Of a stretch of DNA of 64,000 nucleotides, positions 56,443 through 64,000 are shown in pieces. Numbering within the stretch: position 1 is the stretch's first letter; the number at the start of each line of letters is the position of its first letter. The DNA comes from Plotosus lineatus (taxonomy: Eukaryota > Chordata > Actinopteri > Siluriformes > Plotosidae), in assembly GCA_024760905.1 (NCBI GenBank), contig CM045729.1:75066550-75130549 (forward strand), given 5' to 3'. Position numbers and translations under genes: made by a program. The notes below the pieces were generated by a model. The model saw nothing but the letters and a program-made list of their open reading frames with translations. It was not told the origin of the DNA and did not search any database.

Positions 56443-56720
56443 GTTGTTGTTGTTATTTGTCTCTTATAGTCTCAGAATTGCATTTAGTCTGGTCTCATAC
56501 CTAGGACCAGTTTGCCTTGGGACATTCTTCCAGTTGCAATTTGTCCCATTTAACATAAGCTTTAGGATCACTGTGTCATGCTATCTTAATATAAATGCAC
56601 CTGTTCTAGGGCTGCCTTAAAAAAAGCATATCCAGGACACCAAAACAAACAGGAACATGATAGAAAGGGAGTTCTCAAAATATCTCCAATAGAAAGTTTT
56701 ATAAATATAGACATTATATG
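56376..56720. other. Intronic DNA with (TTA)n
   Basis: A TTA/TTG triplet run lies at 56405-56455. The rest is unrecognised. Confidence 0.5.
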
Positions 56721-56942
56721 TACAGTCGGCCTCCAACTTACGAAGACCCCTGTGTACGAAATCTCCAGGTTACGAAAACAGTTTCCTGAGTTTCCCCGAG
56801 ATACGAGACAACCCCCTCTTATGAAAAGAAATTCAAAATTCAAACGCGCCAATCAAAATTTCACACGACTCGCGAGTTGCTCTCTCTCATTGGCTGTCTC
56901 TCAACATCCCGCCCCACTGGCCTCCCAGATAGAGACAGAAGG

Positions 56943-57627
56943 AAGATAAGATAAGATAAGATAAGATACAGCTTTATTAATCTCACAATGGAGAAATTCA
57001 CTGTTACAGGCTCTTGAGGTATCATCAGTAGGGGGTGCAAAAATAGATACAAATACAAACATACACACATACATATATATTATATAAGTAAATAAATAAA
57101 TAGATACATAAATAGTATAAATTAATAAACAATAAAAAAGAAAAGAAGGGAACGACTTTGTACACTGGCCTATATTAAAGTGTATATGTATCTGAGGGCA
57201 GAGTAGATGGGTTGATATGGTTCACAGTCAGTGGGGTAGATATGGTTGATTATTTTCACAGACAGTTACAAAGTGGCGTTGTACAGTCTGACAGCGGTGG
57301 GAATGAACGACCTGCGGTCGCGCTCCTTCCTGCACTGAGGATGTCTCAGTCGTCCACTGAAGGCGCTACTCAGCTTCTCTACAGTCTGGTGCAGTGGGTG
57401 AGAGCTGTTGACCAGGATGGATGTGAGCTTTGCTACCATCCTCCTCTCACTCACCTCCTCTACAGAGTCCAGTGGGCAGCCGAGGACAGAGCTGGCCCTC
57501 CTGACCAGCTTGTTCAGTCTCTTTCTGTCCCGCTCTGTGCTGCCCGGGGCCCAGCAGATGGCAGCGTAGAGGATTGCAGAGGCTACCACGGAGTCATAAA
57601 ATGTCCTGAGCAGAGGAAGCTTCACTC
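56943..57627 (-). mobile_element. Rex1/CR1-like LINE 3' end, nested in T2
   Basis: The minus strand carries a ~119-codon frame and then the 3' end, reading forward gataagataagataagatac and agctttattaatctcacaat at the left edge. The (GATAA)n repeat is the LINE's own terminal repeat. Confidence 0.8.
57266..57625 (-). pseudogene. Rex1/CR1-like ORF2 C-terminus
   Basis: 119 codons: LLRTFYDSVVASAILYAAIC, STERDRKRLNKLVRRASSVL, GCPLDSVEEVSERRMVAKLT, LSSAFSGRLRHPQCRKERDR and RSFIPTAVRLYNA. This is the complete C-terminal end of the LINE protein, undamaged, 5' truncated by the insertion. Confidence 0.85.
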
Positions 57628-57628
57628 T

Positions 57629-57807
57629 TTAATTTTTAGTTTAGTTTTTAAGTTGTTTTAATTCAGTAGATGTTTAATAAATGTGGGCATATTTGAGCTC
57701 ATCTGGAATTCCGATCCCTCAAGGAATCAAATTAAAGTTGAGTTTGTCAAGCAGGGAATGTGCTTTGAATTCACGTCTTGTGGGCGTGGCCTGCAGCGTG
57801 CGCGTGC

Positions 57808-57847
<40 letters not shown>

Positions 57848-58013
57848 CGGTATAACGCTTTAGTTTTTAGTTTAGTTTTTTAAGTTGTTTTAATTCAGTA
57901 AATGGTCAAGCAGGGAATGCGCTTTGAATTCACGTTTTGTGGGCGTGGCCTGCAGCAAGCGTACGTGACAGAGAGAGAGAGAGCGAGAGAGAGAGAGAGA
58001 GAGACAGAGAGAC

Positions 58014-58049
<36 letters not shown>

Positions 58050-58233
58050 AATAACGCTTTAGTTTTTAGTTTTTTAAGTTGTTTAATTCAGTAAATGTTT
58101 CATAAATGTGGGCGCATTTGAGCTTATCTGGAATTCCGATCCCTCAAGGGATCAAATTAAAGTTGAGTTTGTCAAGCAGGGAATGCGCTTTGAATTCCAC
58201 GTCTTGTGGGTGTGGCCCGCGGCGCACGTGCGT

Positions 58234-58279
<46 letters not shown>

Positions 58280-58290
58280 GAGAAAGAGGT
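57629..58290 (+). repeat. Threefold tandem repeat inside T2
   Basis: Three units (about 57629-57847, 57851-58045, 58051-58287) each run from tttagtttttagttt through gtcaagcagggaatg and gggcgtggcc into (GA)n. The middle unit lacks ~80 bases (tttaataaatgtgggc ... ttgagttt). The units end in 41-, 75- and 60-base GA-rich tracts. Confidence 0.85.
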
Positions 58291-58299
58291 GTGTGGGTG

Positions 58300-58300
58300 T

Positions 58301-58341
<41 letters not shown>
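58300..58341. repeat. (GT)n microsatellite
   Basis: About 20 GT units directly after the last GA tract of the T2 repeat. Confidence 0.95.
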
Positions 58342-58343
<2 letters not shown>

Positions 58344-58744
58344 CATAAGAAATGTTTAATATTGGTTTAATTAATAAATATGTTAATAAAATGGTTTATG
58401 GGGTTTATCCAGTCCAAAGACTGGAGCCTTGGAACGAATTAGGCGTTTAACATGTACGATGCGACCCCTACTTACGAAATCCCTGCTATACGAAAACGGC
58501 TCTGGAACAGATTAATTTCTTAAATTGGGGGCCGACTGTATTTAGAAAACATCCAAAACTTTATAAATATAGCTCAGAAAAGCACCAAATGGAGGTGATC
58601 ATCTAATAAAAGACATTCACAGGGTAACGGTGACGTGAAAAGTAACCAAGGAGAATCTTCTTTAGTAACAAAGGTAAAGAGTGTTGCACCTCAAATGAGA
58701 ATAGGATATTCTTAGGACCAGCATAGCACAGGCACTTCATAACC

Positions 58745-59275
58745 CTGTGCTGAACAGAAGCTCTGACCACATGAGATTTCTTTTGCCTTGGATCAAAGCA
58801 CTACATTCACCAGGATACCAACACTGTTTACCACTATACCCACATTATGGTGGAGGGAATGTCTTAGAAATGGTCAAGCTTACAGCAGTCATAGAACAAT
58901 CTTTTTCAGGCTGCATGAGTCTTCAGGCTGGAATGGACATTTATCTTTCAACAAGACAATAACAAGAAGCATATTGCAAATGATAACCCACTGGAGTGAG
59001 TTAAACCAAAGAACATATTTTAGAACGGGCCAATCGGAATTCTATTGAAAATCTTTTGCAAACTTTTCTATTAAGCAACTCTGCCATCAGTAATTGGGAA
59101 AATTACCTGATACAGCCACGAAAAGCTGACAGAGACATCCCATAAGATATCTGATAAAAGAAATAATTTCCAATGGTTGTACATTATTGGCTAAATAAAT
59201 GAAATAAAATGTTGAAAAATCCCAATGGAGTTTATTTTAATTCCAAACTGCAATACTGTGGAAAAAATACAACGT
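58745..59275 (+). mobile_element. Tc1-like transposon remnant, very old
   Basis: PHYGGGNVL (compare HGGGSVM of Tc1), then EWTFIFQQDNNKKHIAND (second catalytic Asp region) at about 58934-58985, then NGPIGILLKIF-like decay of NSPDLNPIENLW. Several frameshifts; no ends seen. Confidence 0.6.
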
Positions 59276-59640
59276 TAAAAAAATAAATTGCTGGAAGCAG
59301 TGAAAAGTCCAAACTCATAATCATGCTGGGTTTTTGTGCATTGTCTACAGCTAGATAATTAGTTTCTTAAAAATAAATTTTCCATTTCAATTGATTTTCC
59401 ATGTAGTTTTGGATGTAAAACCATAGGGACACTTTTACCACTGATGTGATAAGTGCTTTAATAATACATCAGTACATCTCCCTCTGATATAGAAACACAT
59501 GCAGTGAACAATATTTACTCATCAGTAAGGCAGAAGCAAAGACACTTTGCAGTTGTGCAACAGCTATGCTGATCGACCTGTTATATTATTTCAGATGTCC
59601 AGTGTCACAAAGTGTCTGACACACGATCAAAGCCAGTAAG
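59276..59640. other. Intronic DNA, nothing recognised
   Basis: No gene or shared repeat. Confidence 0.5.
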
Positions 59641-59651
59641 ATAATGGTAAG

Positions 59652-60161
59652 GGCGGCACGGTGACATAGTAGTTAACATGTCCGCCTCACAGCAAGAAGG
59701 TCCTGGGTTCGATTCCCATATTGGGTGTTTCTGTGTGGAGTTTGTATGTTCACGCTGTGCTTATGTGGCTTTCCCCCAGGTATTCCAGTTTCCTCCAGGT
59801 ACTCTGATTTCCTACCACAGTCCAAAAACATGTACAGTAGTTTAATTGGCTGTTTCAAATCACCTCTAGGTGTAAGTGTGAGTAGGAATGACTGTCAGTG
59901 TCTGCTCTGTGATGGCCTGGTGAGCTGTCCAGGGTGTACACCACCCTCACCCGGAGTTGGCTGAGTGGGCACCAGCCTCCCCGTAACCATAATTAGGATT
60001 AAATGGTTCAGAAAATGAATGAATGAATTAATTAATTTCATTTTCTGAACCACTTAATCCGAATTAGGGTTGCGGGGAGGCTGGCGCCTATCTCAGCCGA
60101 CTCCAGGAGAGGGCAAAGTACACCCTGGAAAACTCGCCAGGCCATCACAGTGAATGAATGA
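59652..60161 (+). mobile_element. SINE family B with inverted tail copy (fold-back composite)
   Basis: 59652-60018 is a full family B SINE (ggcggcacggtgacatagta, gggttcgattccc, L2-like tail). After 19 bases, 60038-60150 is the tail again in reverse orientation, followed by tgaatgaatgaat. Imperfect 11-base repeats ataatggtaag (59641-59651) and ataatgataag (60162-60172) enclose the whole composite. Confidence 0.8.
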
Positions 60162-60714
60162 ATAATGATAAGTAATATCATCAAGGTTTTTATATCAGTG
60201 TTTTATTTAAATGAATATTTTATGAAGAACTAGGTCCACAGTGGTGCACAGTCAAAGCAAACAGTAGAAGATTGCCAAAGAATACTTTCACTTAGCCAGA
60301 AACAATGTATAATTAATTGTGCACACAATTTAGGATGCATGTATACAATCTGACATTAAGATACCGACTATAAGATTCAATCATGGTACAAATAATGACC
60401 AATTCACTGAGCCTTGTAAAAATGTAAAAATAAATAAATAAATGAAATTTAAACAATAATAATAATAATAATAATAATAAAACAAATACTGTAATGACAC
60501 TGACCTAATAAAAATCTAAACATTGAGAGCTATATTGATCTCATTGATTGTCAGATGAAACCTAGCAAAGGAGTCATTACTTTGACCAGGGCAGTCTCTG
60601 TGCTGTGCAATGATCAAAAAAAATAATAATTAAATAAATAAATAAATGAATAAATAAAGGTGTGTTCAGGATCAGACATGATATTCTGTAAGGTTTCAGG
60701 AAAGAAAATCAGTA
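60162..60714. other. Intronic DNA, nothing recognised
   Basis: Has (TAA)n at 60455-60480 and (AAAT)n at 60625-60660; no gene. Confidence 0.5.
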
Positions 60715-61629
60715 CAGTAGACCCTTGACTATTCACGGTTTTGCATTTGCGGTTTGAGTATTCACGGACTGCCGAGCAGCTCGCACGTGATTCAAATTCA
60801 GCCAATGGCCGTCCTCCTTCCTGTTGATTGGTTGAGGTGATGTAACGCCCCTTTTTCCTCATTCGCGCACAAGTTGGCAATGAGCCTTTTTTAATGTGTT
60901 TTAATTACCAGTTAAGTTCTATGATGTCACTCAAACGCCTGCTTAAGCACCAGAAAAAGGTAATGAGGTTGGATGTCTCTTCTGAAGAAATAAGACTTTC
61001 TCGGGAAGTAACGACAGTTTCCTCTGAAGTCACATCATTGCTGAAGAGAAATACAGTAATCCTTTGAACTGTTGTAGAACACTCCACTATTAAAGTCTTT
61101 TTTAATTATCATTCCAGTGCATAACTTAAGGTAATGTTTAAAATGTTTGTGTGTTATATTTTATTCATTTAGGCTCCGGTTGGGGGGCGTGGCTGAGCTG
61201 CTCGGACTTAATGCAGTTAATACCTGAATTCAGTCATGTTATGCAGTACGTTCCTCTAGTGGGCATTTTTGAAAACTACAATGCTGTATGTTTATAAAGA
61301 GAATGCACTGAAAGGTGTTTTATGCGTATGCTGTATAATGTTTATATTTTAGCATCAATAAATATAACAGTAAAAATTGAAAAGTTTTTCTTAATCATTA
61401 CTACATTTTACTACATTAATACTGTATTAATTAGTAAGACTGTCTATAGAATGTGTTTAAGAAGCATATTTTAGTGCCTGTAATAGATACATAGTATTTT
61501 ACTTACAGCTGCTCATTCGCGCATGTGACGTCATACATGGGGTTTTACTTCCGGGTACAGAACTCACGGATTATCTCGATTCGCGGGAAGGCCTGGAACC
61601 GTACTCCCGCGAATGTCAAGGGCCTACTC
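60715..61629 (+). mobile_element. Tigger-like non-autonomous element, family T3, copy 2
   Basis: Starts after TA with cagtagacccttgactattc and ends cgcgaatgtcaagggcctac, giving inverted ends of about 20 bases. Shares with copy 1 (25600-26382, reversed) the blocks 'tgattcaaattcagccaatg', 'cttcctgttgattggttgag' and the coding-like stretch at 60913-61050, plus 'gggggcgtggctgagctgct'. Confidence 0.8.
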
Positions 61630-62108
61630 TACCCGTATACCTTGAAAAGGTCCAGATGTCTGCAACAAAGTCTGACAAATTACAGCAATTTTTTCAGTCA
61701 TCACCAACTAAACAAAGTCATTAATGAGAATAGGTAGATTGGTGTGTTGATAGGAAGGCAGTGTAGGTTAGTTAGCATGGTTGAAAATGGCTTACGCTTT
61801 GGAGTAAAGATTGAAGGAAAAAAATTGATGGTGGTCAAAAGCTTGGAAAACAAAGCACATCAAAGATGTGCTTATGTGAAGTAAAAAAGAACAAGAGACA
61901 CACAATGAAGGGGATTTTAACCTTTTCTAAATAAAGAAAATATAATTTTGATTTAGTGTTTTTTTAACTTACAACAGTTGTAAAGATTTTCATTAGTACT
62001 GAATATTATCTCACCATCAGGACCTACAGAAATGTATAACTAGATATAAATGATTGCTGCCACACATGGGTGTTTAAAACGTAATATTGTCACATATAAA
62101 ACATTTTT
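61630..62108. other. Intronic DNA, nothing recognised
   Basis: No gene or shared repeat. Confidence 0.5.
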
Positions 62109-62448
62109 GGGGCAGTGGTGGTCTAGTGGTATAGGGCGCTGGATCACTGATCCAAAGGTTGGGGGTTCGAGTCCCACTCTCCGCAAGGTTGTCACTGTTC
62201 CCCCCAGTGCAGTTAACTGGGCTATCAAAGGTCGGCCATGTCTCTCACTGTCTATGTTGTGAGGCATGTAAAAGAACCATTGCTGACTTTCGACAAGAGT
62301 AGGCTGCAAAGCCGTCGGCGTGTTTCCGCCCTGTGATGGCCTGGCGAGCTGTCCAGGGTGTACTCTGCCCTTGCCCGGAGATGGCTGGGATGGGCACCAG
62401 CCTCCCCGCGACCCTAATTAGGATGAAGCGGTTACAGAAAATGAACTG
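62109..62448 (+). mobile_element. SINE family A, full length, well preserved
   Basis: Head ggggcagtggtggtctagtg, gatccaaaggttgggggttc (B-box), complete body, and tail ccctaattaggatgaagcgg, then ttacagaaaatgaa. One of the two least diverged copies, with 9281-9617. Confidence 0.9.
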
Positions 62449-62874
62449 AACAAAACGTTTTTACTGGTCACTTGGAAATGCTATTTAAAAGACTTGAATA
62501 CTGATACATAATTTAGGACGTACTGTAGAAAAGTTTCCAATATAAAAAAAAGCATTTTTTTTTTTTAATTGACTAAACAAGTAAAGCGCTGTAGGCCTAC
62601 AAACACACATGCGTCATGACTTTAGATGTAGTATTGTGTCATTAGGGTTAGTGAGAGAGAGAGAGAGAGTGTGTGTGTGTGTGTGTGTGTGCCAGAGATA
62701 GTGAAGACTTCTGTATTACTTGCACACATAGACAATACATTGCCGGTGGAATAAGACAATGTTCAAAAAGGGTGAGTGACTTCCTAAATCATGAGTAAGT
62801 GTGCATTTTAAAGTAGAGCAATGTCTTTCCCCTTTTCGCCTTCCTCCAGGTTTAAATGCTTCAAATTTACCCTT
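62449..62874. other. Intronic DNA with (GA)n(GT)n
   Basis: A GAGA...GTGT run lies at 62653-62692. No gene. Confidence 0.5.
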
Positions 62875-63207
62875 GCTCCCTATCCCTCATGCGGCTTCAG
62901 TGCATCACGTGTTTTTTTTTTTTTTTAAATAAATATTCATCGAATTAAAAAATAAGCAAATTAAGGCATAATGGGGGGAAAGTTAAGGAAAATGCCACAA
63001 AAACAAGGCCAATTATGGGAAAAAACCCTAAACAAACACAAAACAAAAAAAACCCAACCCAAAATCTCCCATCAAAATTAGTCACATTGTTGCATCTGTG
63101 GGTGAACGTGTGTCTGCTCGCGTGAGCGTATGCATGTTTGTTGTCTTCTTCTCATGGAATACCATCTGTATGTGTGTGTGTGTGTGTGTATTTATATTTT
63201 ATTTACA
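62875..63207 (+). mobile_element. MITE family M, copy E, left part
   Basis: atgcggcttcagtgcatcac, 'gttaaggaaaatgccacaaa', aacaaggccaattatggg and (GT)n match copies B, C and D. The match stops at tttatattttatttaca, where the Tigger element begins. Confidence 0.8.
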
Positions 63208-63209
63208 TA

Positions 63210-63997
63210 CAGTGATACCTCTGCTCACGAACATAATTGGTTCCCAGAAAGTGTGTGTAAGGCGAAAAGTTCGTCTTCCGAACATGTATTTCCCATAAGA
63301 AACCATTAAAATGAGAATAATCCGTTCCCAGGTCCCCATAAAACATAATTTTCTACTAAATAAGCCTTAAAATTACACAAAAATATACCTTATTTTATGT
63401 ATAATAAATGTCTATTGTATTGTAATTAAAGAAATAAACTGTACTGTATAATAAAGTCGTTTTATTTACCTTTGTGATGGTAGTTGACGGCTTGATGGAA
63501 TGGAGTGGGAGGAGGAGGGAGGGAGGGACTTACTGTTTGGAAGGAGTGTTTGGAAACGCCTACTGTTTGGAAACGCCCTTAGCCACACACGCACCCTTAA
63601 TAGCTTCCTTGTTCCTAAGGATGGGAGCAATGGTAGACTTAGCGTACTGGTACTGGGACGCTGAGTCACACAAACGCACACCTCGTTCGTGTTATTCAAT
63701 GATCTCCGCCTGTGGTGGGGTCTTTTTCGGTCCCATAATAGCAAAAGTACACTCAATATGGTCCAAAATGTCTAGCAAACACAAACCACTTCCGCACTCA
63801 AAGAAAGGGGGTGACGAACTGTGACGCCATGAGCGTGCGTCAGCTTCTCGTGGCCGCCACCGTGGCGCTGTTCGACCGCGTGGTTTGATTCGTCCGCCGA
63901 AAACTAGTTCGTCAGCAGAGACAATATGCTCGCGAATTTAATGTTCTTGAGGCGAAATGTTCGTGAGCTTAAGCGTTCGTCAGCGGAGGTTTTACTG
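63210..63997 (-). mobile_element. Tigger-type non-autonomous DNA transposon, copy 2
   Basis: 788 bases between TA dinucleotides at 63208-63209 and 63998-63999. Colinear with copy 1 (20800-21588) over its whole length in reverse orientation, including the N-terminal transposase fragment. In this copy the codon after EIIE is TAA, so that fragment is closed early. Confidence 0.9.
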
Positions 63998-64000
63998 TAT

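Larger units (their letters stand above)
56723..58538 (+). mobile_element. Tigger-like element T2, expanded, with nested LINE
   Basis: TA-flanked, with good inverted ends: cagtcggcctccaacttacg on the left and cagtcggcccccaatttaag read from the right. The left half matches 2518-3496 reversed. Two events enlarged it to 1.8 kb: a Rex1/CR1-like LINE end inserted at about 56943-57627, and a segment with (GA)n tripled between 57629 and 58290. Confidence 0.85.
18718..64000 (-). other. hs6st3: Inferred hs6st3 intron 1 (3' part)
   Basis: HS6ST3 has two coding exons with a very long intron in mammals. No further hs6st3 exon or other host gene is visible to the right of the acceptor, only transposons and simple repeats. 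The window therefore probably covers at least 45 kb of this intron. This is inference from gene structure in other vertebrates; unrecognised short exons of other genes cannot be excluded. Confidence 0.7.

Noticed and set aside
57212..57661. 149-codon plus-strand frame
   Set aside because: Antisense of the Rex1/CR1-like C-terminus at 57266-57625 (-).

Overview
This is vertebrate nuclear DNA, almost certainly from a teleost fish. It is AT-rich, gene-poor and full of microsatellites. It carries transposon groups typical of fish: Rex6/Dong-, Rex1/CR1-, L2-, RTE/Rex3- and Nimb/I-type LINEs, Tc1, Tigger/pogo and hAT DNA elements, and tRNA-derived SINEs with LINE tails. The species cannot be named from the sequence alone.

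Two host genes are visible. A single-exon class A receptor at 7567-8511 (+) matches the 2-oxoglutarate receptor OXGR1. The last coding exon of a heparan-sulfate 6-O-sulfotransferase lies at 18027-18717 (-), with its splice acceptor; it matches HS6ST3 up to the C-terminal tryptophan. The two genes converge tail to tail, as OXGR1 and HS6ST3 do on human chromosome 13q32, so gene identity and synteny support each other. HS6ST3 has two coding exons separated by a very long intron in mammals, and no other hs6st3 coding sequence appears up to the window end. The DNA from 18718 to 64000 is therefore read as part of hs6st3 intron 1.

Layout: 1-4320 is mostly unrecognised sequence with one Tigger-like element. 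4321-7191 holds a 5'-truncated Dong/Rex6-like LINE between two (TAA)n tracts. 7.5-8.7 kb is oxgr1. 8.7-12.7 kb holds MITEs, SINEs and two Tc1 copies. 12.7-17 kb is mostly unrecognised. 18.0-18.7 kb is the hs6st3 exon. 19-64 kb is intron crowded with nested insertions, among them a Nimb-like LINE (21.6-25.6 kb), an RTE/Rex3-like LINE (35.5-38 kb), an L2-like LINE (46.9-50.1 kb), two near-identical Tigger derivatives in opposite orientation (20.8 and 63.2 kb) and about 25 SINE pieces.

I found no prokaryote-style system, no CRISPR array, no recognisable endogenous retrovirus and no intact autonomous transposon. The most informative signals are structural: one SINE head carrying two different LINE-derived tails, a fold-back SINE composite with apparent target-site duplications, a hAT element ending in a long hairpin, a triplicated Tigger-like MITE, and several nested insertions whose order can be read from their target-site duplications.
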